Shown here: positions 46,249 through 58,974 of the stretch, in pieces
How positions within the stretch are numbered: the first letter of the stretch is position 1
Layout of the letters: each line of letters starts with the position of its first letter
Source: Garcia nutans
Taxonomy: Eukaryota > Streptophyta > Magnoliopsida > Malpighiales > Euphorbiaceae
Assembly: GCA_947685225.1 (NCBI GenBank)
Contig: CANTUV010000015.1
Location: 186,001 to 250,000 of the forward strand
DNA length: 64,000 bases
Direction of reading: 5' to 3'
Position numbers and translations under genes: made by a program
The notes under the pieces: generated by a model
Told to the model about the DNA's origin: nothing
What the model saw: the letters and a program-made list of their open reading frames with translations, nothing else
Database searches by the model: none

Positions 46249-48551
46249 TTATTTATTCATAAGATATTTTTATTATGTCATGGAATATTACTTCATTGAT
46301 TATACCGATTTATAGATATTTTGTCTGCGTATCCTATCTTTAGGATTTCAAATCATAACATACTCTTAAGTTAATATATTTTCTTAATTCTTGATTTATC
46401 TATTTATAAGATGTTATTCCATCATGTTAATATATTAATATATCGGTTTTTCATAAGGATATTTGGTCTATATATCATTGGCTATAATTAGGAATTCATA
46501 TCCTAATAACTTAGATATTAATTATCTCTTAAATTTCTGGTTCTTAATTTATTAACTTAGCATATCTAATAGTAGTCATTATAATATCACTTAATAATGA
46601 TAATTCAATCAACATTTATTTATTTACATCTTGGTTATTCAATCATTTCACATTTACACTGTGAATATGTTCTTAACAAATCTACAATCCCTACATATAT
46701 CTTTCCATAATTTTCTCATTCATATATTACTTAAATTTTAACTTATTTATGAATTTCTCAAACCTTTCATTCTCAACTTCCTGGCAGCCTCATTTTCTTA
46801 ATTTTTTTTATACTAAATCTTCACCAAAATTCATAATATTTACACCATGAACATTAGACATATATATAGACTTATAAATGAAATTTCACATTTTTCTAAG
46901 TTCTTTTACGATATTTAAAATTTAGTTCTTCAAACCTATAGAACATATTTCTATAATACTTTCTCTAGCAATACATATTTACGCATTTTGTTTAGATATA
47001 AAACCTTCATTAAAATTTATGAAATTTTAATCACATAATAAATACATGTATAGGAACTTAAATAAATTTAAGAACTGTATATGTTCATTTACTATGTTTT
47101 TAAATTATATCTTTTCAACCCTACAGATTTTGCTCTTTCAATCACTTCTCTAGTAGTATCACTTTTGAATTTTATTTTCATAACAAATCTTTTATTAAAA
47201 TTTATGAAATTTTAACTCTATGTCCTAGATATATACATAATCTTGTATGTAAAATTTAAAATTTTTTTGGGTTCATTTATTATAGTTTTTAAATAGGTTT
47301 CTCAACTTTTATAGATTTTGGATTATTAGGATAGCTCTAGCAATCTGTCTTCCTCTATTTTTCTTTAATAGTAAATTATCTTTAAAAACCTTTTATACAC
47401 CAATTGATAACAGATAGATAAAATCTTAATTAAAATTTCATGGTCATTGAACTTCTCTAGATTAGTTAAAAAATTTGAACAAAATCACTTCATAGAAACA
47501 TAAATAGAAATTCCAGCAATTATCATACTCACATGGAATGTTTTTGTTTTATTCTTTAAATCAATTATTTGACTTATTTATCAGTTCAATCAAATATAAA
47601 TCTTAATTTATAAGTGAGCTTCCATTTATATTATCTTTCTAAAGCTTTTAGATTAAGGATCTTTGGAACACTCATCTTGGTGATGGATAGTTTAACTCAC
47701 AATTCTTCCTTCTTCAAGTCCATCTTTCCCTCTTATGCTCTCTCACACTTCTCTTTTCTTTCTTTCTTTTTTTTCCTATCCCTAGTGCCTAACTTTTTGA
47801 AGTTACAAGAGAAGAATTATAAACTTTTTCTCCTTCTTTATGATTTGGTGAGCAAAGGAAACAAGATGACATGTGGTCTACACATGTTCACTTTTTAGCA
47901 CATCTCCCTTACACTTGTAACGTGCCAACATATTGATTTAACACTTGTCAATATTTGGCTACATATCATGCCATTTATCAAGCCCATCTCCTACCTCTCT
48001 ACATGTTTAAGGTGATGAAAAGTAGCTTTGTATCCTTAGTTGACACATGCTATGTTTGTTATCATGATATAAAACATTTGTCAACTCCTATCCTTATTAG
48101 TGAACATTGGTCAAGTTCCATCATTGCAATTTTGTTTCTTAGTTACATATTACAAAGAAGCCACATGTTAGCAAGTTTTACCTCTTGTAGCCCATCGATT
48201 TTTGATTGTTACGTGACATTTTTACTTCTTGCATCTTTGACACATAACTCATGCATTATCATTTAAATGACAATTGTTCTCTATTCTATGTTTTAGCTTA
48301 TTAGGGTACACACATTGGTATCAAATAAACAATATTTTATATGTAATGCTATAAGATGCACAATGCTACAATGTCAAGCCATACATATGAATAACAGGTT
48401 AACACAACAATCATCCACGCACATTTGGGACCAAAAGCTTTTATATAGTCTTGGGTTAACCCAATCATCAATGACACCAGCTTGTCTCACCTAAAGGCAT
48501 AATAATGTCGGTGACACCAGCGTATCTCATCTGAAGGCGTAATAATATCCA
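46249..48551 (-). mobile_element. Degraded LTR-like sequence, probably minus-oriented chromovirus type
   Basis: No gene is seen. Three spaced copies of an ATTAAAATTTATGAAATTTTAA phrase occur at 46825-47220. A C/T-rich block near 47690-47790 resembles the LTR segment near 26520 in layout. The last part (48470-48551) has two 40-bp GTGACACCAGC...AAGGCATAATAAT repeats as in the LTR at 5052. It ends abruptly at the copia LTR. Confidence 0.4.
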
Positions 48552-49191
48552 TCTTAAAACTTGAATCTAACACAAACAAACATCAGAGGAGAAATATTAT
48601 AGAGTAGAGGAGAAGAAACCTCTAGAATCAGAGAGGAAAAAATGTATTACTCAGATAGAAAAATATCAAAAATTACATAAGCTATCCATCATTGTCTATT
48701 TATATACAAACTAAAAGACCAAAAACTCCTTAACCGTAACTAATATTTACAACCATAAAAGAAAGAAAAATAATACAAAATTAAAGGATAGTAAAGGAAA
48801 TACACATTTCAACATCCTCCCCCCCTAAAGATGGAGATTGGTGATGAACCAATCCCAGCTTGGACAAGAAAAAATACTAAGACTTGCTACTTAAAGCTTT
48901 GGTAAAAATATCTGCCAACTGCAACTTGGAAGAAATATGATTTGTAACAATAAAGCCTTCCTTCAACTTATTTTGAACTAAATAACAGTTAATATCAAGA
49001 TGTTTGAACGTTCATGAAATACAGGATTAGTAGCAATATGTAATGTTGCCTTATTATCACAATGAAGATCAATAGGCAGCTGCAAAGAAATATTAAAATC
49101 CTACAATAGATAAGTTAAAAACTATAATTCACAAACAGTAGTAGCCATACTATGATACTCAGCTTCAGTTGAGCTTTGATCAACTGTAGCC
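48552..49191 (-). mobile_element. Ty1/copia 3' end (RNase H plus LTR)
   Basis: Reading right to left it has part of RNase H, then a purine tract (complement of TCCTCCCCCCCTAAAG, 48815-48830) and an LTR of about 263 bp (48552-48814) that starts TGTTGAAATGTG in element orientation. The rest of the element is missing; it is cut at 49192 by the Athila-like LTR. Confidence 0.75.
48870..49191 (-). pseudogene. Copia RNase H fragment
   Basis: From the right end it reads ATVDQSSTEAEYHSMATTV, then LPIDLHCDNKATLHIATNP and VFHERS. A one-base deletion follows, after which another frame gives HLDINCYLVQNKLKEGF and LADIFTKAL. These are the standard blocks of copia RNase H, including the acidic residues in STEAEY and CDN. 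It carries an internal in-frame stop and the frameshift, so it is dead. Confidence 0.8.
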
Positions 49192-49193
49192 TG

Positions 49194-50634
49194 TGTTATG
49201 GACTCAGCCTAGCTATCTACAAGTGCACAAATCGTTAACAAGTAATATAATGATAAGTAGAGTATCATTCCCACGAGGAAGTTTTCTTCTAAGTACTGAT
49301 CAATTAAAATTAAGTATTACTTGAATGATAAAATTTGATTTATGATTAAGCAAAACAAATTACTTTGAATTAAATCTAATGTTATGAAACTTAGGGTTAA
49401 GTCACCTTTATTGATTTATCATGGGTTTTCTAAAGTATTGATTTAATTTAGTTTTCCTTTCATTAATTGTTAAATTCTCCTAAATTAAGCTCAAGACTTT
49501 CTGAAGTACTAGAATTAATATCAATTTAGTCCTTATGTCTACTCTCGTGATCACAAGTAATTAAACTAATTCATTATGTTTTGTGAGAATTTTTGAATTA
49601 ACCTCTTAAGGGTTTAACCTTATCTCTAAGTGAAAAACTTTCTTAAGATTGTTACCTCTATTGACTAATGTTATGCTTCCACTCTCACTCCACACACAAC
49701 ACCTCAATTCAATTAATTATTGGCCAGATAATTAAAGCATTAAGAGTAAAGATAACAAAATAATTTAAGCATAACCTAAATTAATTCAAATAGGCATTTA
49801 TAACTCCATGATAAATTCAATGAAAGGGACCAACCCTAAAGAGGATTAGTTATTCATCATTGAAGTAAAAACATTGAAAATATTAAAGAAAGAAATTAAA
49901 AACATAATTTAAAGAACAATAAATATCCAACTCTATCTCTTTGAAGAAGAACTTGACTTGGAACTTGAATTTCTTCTTGAACCAAAATTTCACTCTTCTT
50001 CTTGAGAAAACTATAAATTACTTTTATTTCTTGAGTGAATCTAATCTAATTCTTATAAATCTTTCATATCTTAAAACCTTAGAGGAAGTGTGTTTAAATA
50101 GAGTGTTTGGAAGCTTCATTACTTTAAAAGGTTAGGCCATATCTTGTTTGGTTCACCACCAACCCAATTGTCTGCTCAAAGTCATGAATTTCAGCCCCAC
50201 TATCGTGGCTTTTGAGTGCCACGATTGTGGCTTGAGTTGAATTGGACGGTTTGAGCATTTTACAGCTGTAAAATGGTCGACAGGGTAGGCCACGGTCATG
50301 GTCTTTCAATGCCACGGTTGTGTCCTGCCAATGCCACAGTCGTGACATTCATTTGGCTTATGGATTTTTGTCTTTTTGTTGTGGCAGACTTGATTTAAAT
50401 CCCATGGTCGTGGCCTTGAAGGGCCACGGGCATGGTATTTGTTATTTCTTCATTTTTGCTTGCCTTTCTTCATTTTTTTGCACCTTTAATCATTAGAAAC
50501 TTTGAATCTTATATTTCCAAGCATGATTATGATAATTCTAACTCAAATACAGAAAATTCATCAAATTCAATTGCAAAATGATTAACAATATCATTAGAAT
50601 TATAGAAAATGTTGATCATATTTTCACTCTATCA
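49194..50634 (-). repeat. Athila-like 3' LTR
   Basis: In element orientation it runs from TGATAGAGTGAAAATATG to ...CCATAACA, about 1441 bp. The CCCACGAGGAAG phrase near 49271 is common to this class of plant LTR. Between 50195 and 50440 it carries repeated CCACGGTCGTGGC-like palindromes. The adjoining purine tract is the complement of 50635-50650, AACTCCCCCAAACTTA. Confidence 0.75.
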
Positions 50635-50650
50635 AACTCCCCCAAACTTA

Positions 50651-51079
50651 AATCATTGCTTGTCCTCAAGCAATTTTAGTACTATCTATTTATATATTGA
50701 GTTTATATGAAAAAATTTAATAATTAAAACTTTAAATTTTAGGTCGCAATTTAGTTTCATAATTTACATACTTCATTCTTACCTCCTTTACTCAAGAATT
50801 TTAATCAATTACAACCAATTATCAAATTCTAGATAAGCAAATATTCGTTTGATGCAAACTCAACCTAGTCTCATATGCATGCTTAATTAAACTTTTTCCA
50901 CTAATAGATTATTCTAAATCAAAGAAAATCAAAAGGACTTTAATAGGCTTGTAATGGGGTTTAAAATGGTGAGAGTTAATAGAAGGTTTAAATAAATTTC
51001 GTTAAAATGTCTTTCAAAAATTTCTCTTGTGTAGATGGTTCTTGGATCATTGCTCTTTTCTTGACTCTCTTCTAGGGGA

Positions 51080-51152
<73 letters not shown>

Positions 51153-51957
51153 TTACTTTACTTTACTTTACTTTATTTTATTTTTATTTTTTTTCAATAT
51201 ATATATATTCCCCCAAACTTGAAACTTAGGAGTCTATTATTATAAGCGATTTTATTTTTGAGAAAATTTTTGAAAGATAATTAACCTTGAAAAGGGTAGT
51301 TAATTTTGGGTTATTAAATCAAAGAAAACTCATGCTGAAATGTATTTTGGTTTCAAAAGGGACAACTAAGGAAAATGTTTATAATTGGTGGATATAAGGA
51401 TTTGGTTTTACAAACAATGCCTAAATCATTTTTTTCTTTATTTAGCAATTTTTCACTTTCGCCTTGAAAGCTCTTTTAAACATGTTCTAGGCCTAGGCAA
51501 ATTATAATATGAAAGAATATACACTTATGCTAAAATTCAAAAACCAATCATATTGAATTAATAAAAGAGCTCAGTTGGTTTAAAATCCATAAGGTATTCT
51601 TATTCTACCAAATTTTGATCTAAAAATTTTAATTTTTTAATTGAAAAATTTTAGCATATAAACCAACATATAATAAATTTATAGTAAAAACATAACTTAA
51701 TATATAATAACAATCCAAATTTCAAACCATAAAATATTTCAAAACAAAACAAAATCTTAAACATAAATATTCAAAACTACCATAAAATAAATTTAAAGTA
51801 CCAAATTTCGTAGCAAAACCAACAATTTAGGAAAATTTCCCCCAAACTTGAAATACCACTGTCCTCAGTGGTCTCCAGTAGCAGCATCATCACCGGGTGG
51901 AGGAGGCTATGGTGGCAAAGCATAGTGGAGTCCAAAATGAGAAAATAATGTGTTGAA
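50651..51957. other. Athila-like 3' non-coding region
   Basis: It lies between the LTR and the ORF1-like gene, with no gene. A second CCCCCAAACTTG purine-tract-like sequence (complement) occurs near 51210 and again near 51840. Confidence 0.6.
51079..51152. repeat. (ATT)n microsatellite, ~24 units
   Basis: Uninterrupted ATT repeats followed by a short (CTTTA)n run. The poly-isoleucine ORF across it is not a gene. Confidence 0.95.
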
Positions 51958-53190
51958 CTACTCACTGCTTCCGGTTATCTGAGTTGAAATAGTCCGGACC
52001 TCATGCTCAACTCTGCCAAGTCGTTGCTCCATGTTGTCAAAACGCTGCTCCCATGCTATATTCCTACGGTTCATCTCATGTTCAAAAGAATCAAGCCTGT
52101 TAGCAATATAATCAAATGTCTTAAGTGGTAGAGCAGATGGACCAGCCTCGGAAGGTCCAGTAGGTTGTGGTTGTTCATATGCTTCTTTAAAATCTCCTTC
52201 TTCTCCAAATAATTCCTCCTCGTCAATGTTAATATCGGCATCGGGGGGTCCTAAAACTATATATTGGTTCCCTCTTTTGGCTGTTAATGTCATTTCCAAA
52301 ATGGTACCTATATCATCAATTGAAGTTTTACCCGGAATAGGAATACGGTGATCAAGACCTATATTAAGATAAGTAGCAATCTGAGTAATCATTCCTCCAA
52401 TTATAATTTTACCGCTCTATTTAATGATCTCTTCACAGCGTTTAGCAAACTAATAACCAACATTAAAAACTTTTTCTTCCATGGCACAATAAAAGAAATG
52501 CAATTCTTTTGAATTAACATTGCCTTGACTCTCCCCTCTCCCAAAAATTGTATTTGCCAAAACTACATGGATGTACCAGTAGAATGGGTTTGTAAAATTA
52601 GAGGCCTTTGACATTTTAATATTAAATCATCTAATGCCTCCTAGTCTAGTCCATGTCTCATTTTCATCAAAACCCTCAGTTCTACAGAGTGTTCCCTACA
52701 AGTTTGATAATCCAAGTGCATCCCCAAATTCAAGCAGTAGATAGTTATAATTTCGATTTCCCAATCTAAATTCCACTCTCCCATTATGACCAGCTTGTCT
52801 ATTTGATGGAAAAAATCTAAAACTACTCAAGAATTCCAAGGTTAATTCAGCATAGGTCAGGTAACACATGCTAGCAAATAAGATCCATTGCATATCGGTG
52901 AACATTTTGAGCAACACATCATTCCATTGTAATTTTCTAATAACATTTGCATCAATGAATCGAGAAGGAATAATTTTTTGGGAACTTAAATCATGGTACC
53001 TTTTTCATTGCTCCTCATCATGGAAGTAAATTTTTGGATACAAATGTGGTCCTTGATGTGGTGGAGATGAAGGTGGGGATGGTGTTGAGGAAGAGGATGA
53101 TGATCCATCTTGGCACCTTCTTTGTGATCCTCCAAATTTTGATCCTTCGAGACCCTTTGATTTCTTGGCAAAAGTCTTACTTCTAATCAT
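51958..53190 (-). pseudogene. ATHILA ORF1-like / env-position gene
   Basis: One frame runs through the interval. It starts with a basic and serine-proline-rich N-terminus (KTFAKKSKG, SSSSSSTPSPPSS) and a HDEEQ phrase. The core has YAELTLEFLSS, VEFRLGNRNY and LLEFGDALGL, followed by KASNFTNPF, VLANTIFGRG and IIIGGMITQIA. The C-terminal 144 residues include an acidic segment and a coiled-coil-like tail (FEHEMNRRNIAWEQRFDNMEQRLGRVE). These blocks resemble the ATHILA ORF-1 family found in Athila elements; its molecular role is not established. At least four in-frame stops break it, one at 52696. It lies in the position some authors call env-like; I see no transmembrane evidence for that here. Confidence 0.7.
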
Positions 53191-53828
53191 TTTGATGTAT
53201 GATTTGATGAAAAACTTGAAGAAATTTGAGTGAAATTGGAGTATAGGTCATAGAATTAGAGGTTTGGGGTGTGGGTTTTAAATTTAGGCGTCCAGGGCTA
53301 CAAAAAGTGAAGGGAGAGAAGAAATGAGATGAATATATAGGTGGGAGTTGCCACGGTCATGGCCCTTGATAGCCATGGTCGTGGCATGGTAGTTGACTGG
53401 TCAAAATTGGCTTGTATGTATTGCCATGGTCGTGGCCCTTGGAAGCTACAATCGTGGGTTCGAGATTGCTACTGCCCAAGTGTTCTTGTGTCGGTGCTAT
53501 TTTTGGTAGACCTCTTGGTGATCCCACGGTCGTGGCGTGTGCAATGCCACGGTCGTGGGATGGGGTTCTTCACTCGATTTTCAAAAATTCTTCCCCCGGT
53601 TCCATTTTGACAGCTCCCATTTGATTTTCATGCCCCTGGAAAGGATCCACCATGGTCGTGGGGTCTCGAAATCTCAAGTTTCTTGAAGACTTGGTACCTA
53701 GAAAATAATTATAAAATATCAATATTTTTTTATATAGAAAATGGCTAAAATGTAGAGAAATCAGGTTGCCTCCAGATAAGCTCTAAGTTTATAGTCAATA
53801 GCATGACATTCTTTTAGATGTTCAGCTA
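53191..53828. repeat. Spacer with CCACGGTCGTGGC palindromes
   Basis: This non-coding stretch between the integrase and the ORF1-like gene holds at least seven GCCACGGTCGTGGC-like words at 53345-53665. Similar words occur in the LTR of the same element. Confidence 0.7.
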
Positions 53829-55076
53829 TTAAAAATAATGGACGCTTCCAACGTCTATTGGATCACCAATGAAATAAGGCTTCAATTGTTGGCCATTCAC
53901 TTTAAAAATTTGTCCTTTTTGATTTTGTATATCTATTGCACCATGAGGATAGACCTTTACAATTGTAAATGGTCTCGACCAACGAGATTTAAGCTTCCCA
54001 AGAAAAAGTTTTAATCTTGAATTGTACAACAAAACTTGTTGCCCTTCATGGAATTGCTTAGGTCGGATTGACTTGTCATGCCATGCCTTTGTTTTCTCTT
54101 TGTAAATCTTAGCATTCTCATAAGCGTGAAATCAAATTTCATCCAACTAGCTTAATTGCAAAAGGCATTTTTGTCCTGCTTCTCCCAAGTCCATGTTCAA
54201 CTATCTTATGGCCCAATATGCTTTATGTTCCAATTCTACATGTAAGTGACACGCCTTTCCAAAAATAAGCTGAAAAGGCGACATACCAATCGGGGTCTTG
54301 TAAACTATTCTGTAAGCCCAAAGTGCATCATCCAATTTAGAAGATCAATCCCTTCACAAAGTGCTAACTATTTTCTCCAAAATCCATTTGAGCTCCCTAT
54401 TTGATATTTCTACCAGTCCACTAGTCTGAGGATGATAGGGTGTTGAAACCTTATGGTGTACCCCATATTTTTTAAGAAGAGTGTCAAAGCTCTTATTGCA
54501 AAAATAGGTACCACCATCACTGACCATAGCTCTTGGAACTCCGAACCTTGTGAAAATATTCTTTTTAATGAACTTAATGACCACTTTAACATCATTTGTT
54601 AGACTTGCGATTGCTTTCACCCATTTGGACACATAATCTACTGCTACTAGAATATACCAATTATTGAATGAAGATGGAAAGGGCCCCATAAAATCGATTC
54701 CCCAAACATCAAAGAGTTCAACCTCAAGAATTGAATTAAGTGGAATGTCTTGTCTTTTTGAAATATTTCCAATTCATTGACAATGATCACAAGACTGAAC
54801 AAAAACTCTTGTATCTTTATACATTGTTGGCCAAAAGAATCCAAATTGCCAAATTTTAGCAATTGTTTTAGATGTACTGGAGTGACCACCACATTCTTTC
54901 GAATGACAAAACTCCAAAATACTCTTAATCTCTTCTTTTGGTACACATCTACGAATCATTCCGTCCCCAAAATGCTTAAACAAGAGTGGATCTTCCCAAA
55001 TATAATTTTTGACATCGAAAAGAAATTTCTTCTGTTGAGCATATGATAGGTCTGGTGGAAGAACAATACCTGCCAA
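53829..55076 (-). pseudogene. Athila-like integrase remnant
   Basis: One frame with several stops. From the right: a zinc-binding domain (HSKECGGHSS...CDHC), the catalytic core with the first Asp in WGIDFMGPF, the second in VSDGGTYF and the Glu in SGLVEISN, then DDALWAYR and a C-terminal LLYNSRLKLFLGKLKSRW...FKVNGQQLKPY. The three catalytic residues are still present. Stops at 54774-54776 (TGA), at 54354 (TGA) and beyond break it. Integrase would insert the cDNA copy. Confidence 0.8.
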
Positions 55077-55204
55077 ATAATTAACTAAATCAGTAAACTA
55101 AGGAATAGAATTCTGAATAGAAAAAAAGTTGTTCATCAGGAAATGATTCATTGATAGGTAATTCTCCTTTATCCATTTGATTATTTAATCTTGATAGGTG
55201 ATCT

Positions 55205-55257
55205 TGTAACACTCATATACTCTATATATGTAATATACATATACCCTGTATACATAC
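55205..55257 (-). mobile_element. Chromovirus-type LTR terminus, 53 bp
   Basis: It starts TGTAACACTCATATAC, like the LTR ends at 5052 and 24382, and is cut by Tat element C after 53 bases. Confidence 0.4.
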
Positions 55258-56449
55258 TATGAGCGAGGATTTTTGCCCCCACTCCCGGTGGAATGATTCT
55301 TGTGACTTCAGCATTGTTTAGGCTCGGGGCCTTAGAGAACACAAGCCTAAGCCCAGAGAAAATGGTGTCACCACCTGGACGGGCCAAAAAAAAAGAAAGG
55401 GGTGGATGACTCGATTCCTAAGGAATCCCCAACCCCCTAATAGGTTCGGAAAGTTGGGTACGTGTGGGGAAGGTGAGAAATGGCCCAGCACCCCCACAAC
55501 ACCTGGTTCATTGGAACCGGCCTCCTTTGCAGGTCTTAATATTATAAAATTCTTAAATATAATAATATTATCCATATTACATGCAACAATTAAAATAAAG
55601 CATCATTATATTAAAATCAAAGAAATGTCCAAACAAAGCAAATAAATGGACACCCATCCGAGGATGGAAACATGTCCTTACATCGTTCATGTCTAAACTA
55701 AATAGGACACCCATAGAAAGGTGGAAACATGTCCTTTACATTGGTCCAAAATAAAAGCAATTTAAATTATAGAATTTAACTAATGAGGTACCCACAAAGT
55801 GGAAACATACCTCTTACAATTTTAATACTAAAACAAACAAATAATAATCATAACAATAAAGAAAATAATTATCCATGATAAATTAAATAAATCAGGCATT
55901 GAAATTAAATAAATCAACCATCAAAACATATAATAAACTACATAATCAAATCTAAAATTAAATAAAGCAAATAAAGATACAAATTTAGGTTTATGTCTCA
56001 ATTTAGAGTTCTTTAATTAACATTTAGGATTTTGGGATTTTAGAATTATTAGGGTTTATAATTCATGGTTACTGGAATGTGATTTTAGATTTATTGGATT
56101 ATGGCTTTAGGGTTTAGATTTACTTGTCATAAAGTTTACTGGATTAGGGTTTAGGGTGTTGTTGAATTTGTCATAAAGTTTTGATGCTTTAAGAATTTAG
56201 GGTTTAGGAAAACTAGGGTTTACTGTATTAGGTTTTGAAAAATTTAGGGTTTTTTGATATTTTGGAAAGCATATTTGATCTTAGGATTTAAGAAAACAAT
56301 TTAGAGTTTTATAAAAGTAATTATGATTTTTAGAAACTGTAAAGAAGATTAGGGTTTGGAGATTTAAGAAGACATTTGGAAATTTTGGACAAAAAGTTAA
56401 AGTTTTAGATGAAAATAGTTTGGGGAAAACAAATTTAGGGGTTTTAAAG

Positions 56450-56605
56450 TTTTTGGAAACAGAAGAAATAATTTAGGGTTTTTAATGTTTTTGGAAACAG
56501 AAGAAACAATTTAGGGATTTTGGAAACAGAAGAAACAATTTAGGGATTTTGGAAACAGAAGAAATAATTTAGGGTTTTTGGAAACAGAAGAAACAATTTA
56601 GGGTT
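56450..56605. repeat. ~32-bp tandem repeat within LTR C
   Basis: Five diverged units of TTTTGGAAACAGAAGAAACA and ATTTAGGG. The unit is not visible in the other Tat LTRs here, so it looks like a local expansion. Confidence 0.75.
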
Positions 56606-57170
56606 TTTAAGGTTTTTAGTTTTTATAAAACATGGAAGTAGAGTTTTGAAAACCAACTGATTATTGCATTAACCAAAGTAAATAATTAAAGTTATAGAAA
56701 CAAAGATCAAATTACTACATATTTAAAGATCAAGGTACAACGTGCATGTTCTTATTAATCAAAGAAACAATGCTACTGTGAATATATAATCTATGATTAA
56801 AGATCAATCCTGCGTAGTTGGTTCCACCAAAATTGACTTCTGGATGAATAATAACAAAGGCAATGTTGTTGCCTTTGATGGATTGATGATTGTTAATGTC
56901 TCCTGCTTGCCAGGACTTTTCTTTTGGCCGATCGAATGGTTAAGTCTCTGTTCCAATCAAACAATTTTTCCTCTGATCCAAAAGTCCCCTAATTTTGTGT
57001 TTTAATGTGGTATTTATAGGAAAAATAATAAACCTACTTCTAATTGTCTAAGGAAACTAAAACTAATTAGGAAAAGAAACCAAAACAAAATAGAATTTGG
57101 TTTCGAAAAAAACTGCGTTGGAAAAAAAACTGCTGGCGAAAACTGCTAGGATTACGAGCTGGCTGGGGCG

Positions 57171-58599
57171 TGTTAGTGTATGTGCCCTAGGCCATTTATT
57201 TGGATCTTTATGTTATACATTCATTATTAATAAATGAGGTTTTATTATCATTATTGTTTGTTTGCATGTTACACAATTTTGATATTTGTCCCTGGTTTAT
57301 TATTGTTATAGAGATAAAAAATAATAATAATAATTCTTAACCAGTATGAACATTGATTTGATAATCATCAGATGGTTATGTGTATAGTGATACAAATCAA
57401 TTTCATAGATACTTGTTAGAGAACAATGTATTGGATAGACCCATCATGAGATTACTACATGGGTTAGTGTCATAAGTAAATCTCATGATAGTTATGTATT
57501 AATTCTTTGACTTGAGATTGTCATAGTTTCCAATATAAGGACTATTATATTTTGACATGATCAAACATTATCCGTAACTGGATAGTAATAAAGGTTATGT
57601 TCATATATGATAGAAATTATGTAGAGGATAATGAACAATCAAGATAGAATTTATCCCTCTCTTTGAGAGAGATATCTTTTGGGCCCCTCGATAAGTGAGA
57701 CTGTGAAATGCATGGCCGTGCTCAAATGAATTGATAGTGTGATCAATTTCATTTGTTTTTATCAGTCTACTTGGAGATCGAGTAATCATAAGTTTGGACA
57801 ATATAAGTATGACGTTGACCATGACTTATGTTCAAGCTAGATATCGTGTGACAAAGGGATTAATGCATATACTATTATTAGGCAAATTGGACATTCCTTA
57901 TATTAATTGGGTAGTTGTAACGCCTTGCTAGAGGCCAATTATGACTTGTTGATTTAATAGAGATTAAATTGACTGCCAATTAATATGGGCCTATCGGGTC
58001 ACACACAAGAATGCGTTTTGGGCTGGATATAATATTAATAATATTAATAATAGATATTAATATTTATTATTATTATTTTCATTTTTATATATATATTATT
58101 AGATAATATATTCAGAATCCTAATTAGATTTGGATTCTGAATTTGACTTACCTTATCCAATTATATATATTATTAGATAATATATTCAGAATCCTAATTA
58201 GACTTGGATTCTGAATTTGACTTTCCGTATCCAATTTTGAATTGGATTCTGGAGTGATGATATTCACTCCAGACGTTAAGTCTTCTCAGAGGTAACAATA
58301 AAAACAAAGAGGAACGAAAAAGGTAACCCTAATACGTTTTTAGAGAAAACGTTTTTCCAGCCTTCGCCGTTGCAGAGAGCTAGCACTCCAAACGGCAGCA
58401 TTCGTGTGGATACGCGATAGAGGGTGTTTCGCGATCGAGGCATCTCTTCCAAACTGTGATTTAGAATCATCAACAGGTTAGTTCTTTGAACACTTTTGTC
58501 GAATTAAACGAACAGCATGGATCCTGGTGGGAAATCAGAGATCAAATATTTTTTCGCTACGTGTTTTTCATCAACAGTGATCTCTATGATTTCCTAACA
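57171..58599. mobile_element. Solo LTR, TSD GGGCG
   Basis: It is 1429 bp, from TGTTAGTGTATG to TTTCCTAACA, with perfect 6-bp inverted termini (TGTTAG/CTAACA) and exact target duplication GGGCG (57166-57170 and 58600-58604). It resembles copia-type LTRs in its termini and size. Orientation and family are not certain. It contains a two-copy tandem repeat at about 58085-58235. Confidence 0.85.
58085..58235. repeat. ~74-bp tandem duplication in solo LTR
   Basis: Two copies of TATATATTATTAGATAATAT followed by CAGAATCC...GGATTCTG. Each copy also forms a small hairpin through the CAGAATCC/GGATTCTG arms. Confidence 0.85.
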
Positions 58600-58974
58600 G
58601 GGCGGACACCAATTCACCGCAGGAATGGCCTATGGCCGATTCGCCGGCAGAAATATTTTGCGGGAGAATTGGCCTATGGCTGATTCACCTTCGGCGATGA
58701 ATTTTTTCTTTGCCGATTTTTATTTATTTATTTATTTTTATTTAACTTTACCATTTTTATTTTTATTAAAAATTATAAATAATAAATACTAAAATAAATA
58801 TTATTTAATTAAAATACCACAAAAATTATTTTAGACTATATAAAAAATATCGGACAAGACTGGGTCAAAAATTAAGGGTCTACAATTTGCCCCCTGCTTG
58901 AATGATCTGAGACTACAGTAAAAGAGAGTGAAAAGCAATAAGACTCAATTTTTTTGAGATGGTTTAGGTTTTAG

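Larger units (their letters stand above)
49194..55204 (-). mobile_element. Athila-like element (Ty3/gypsy), 3' half
   Basis: Reading right to left: integrase remnants, a spacer, an ATHILA-ORF1-like gene, a 3' non-coding region, a purine tract and an LTR at 49194-50634. Gag, protease and RT and the 5' LTR are absent; the right end is cut near 55204. The order integrase then extra ORF then LTR is typical of Athila-type elements. Confidence 0.75.
55258..58884 (-). repeat. Element C 3' LTR with nested solo LTR
   Basis: It begins TATGAGCGAGG and ends AAGGGTCTACA. Net length without the insertion is about 2.2 kb. It has a local array of GGAAACAGAAGAAACAATTTAGGG units at about 56450-56605. Its GGAGTCGCCA equivalent has decayed to GGTGTCACCA (55364-55373). 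Confidence 0.8.

Noticed and set aside
47614..48266. Two plus-strand ORFs near 47.6-48.3 kb
   Set aside because: They are T-rich hydrophobic frames in a C/T-rich LTR-like block with no domain.
51027..51245. Poly-isoleucine ORF
   Set aside because: It is a translation of an (ATT)n microsatellite.
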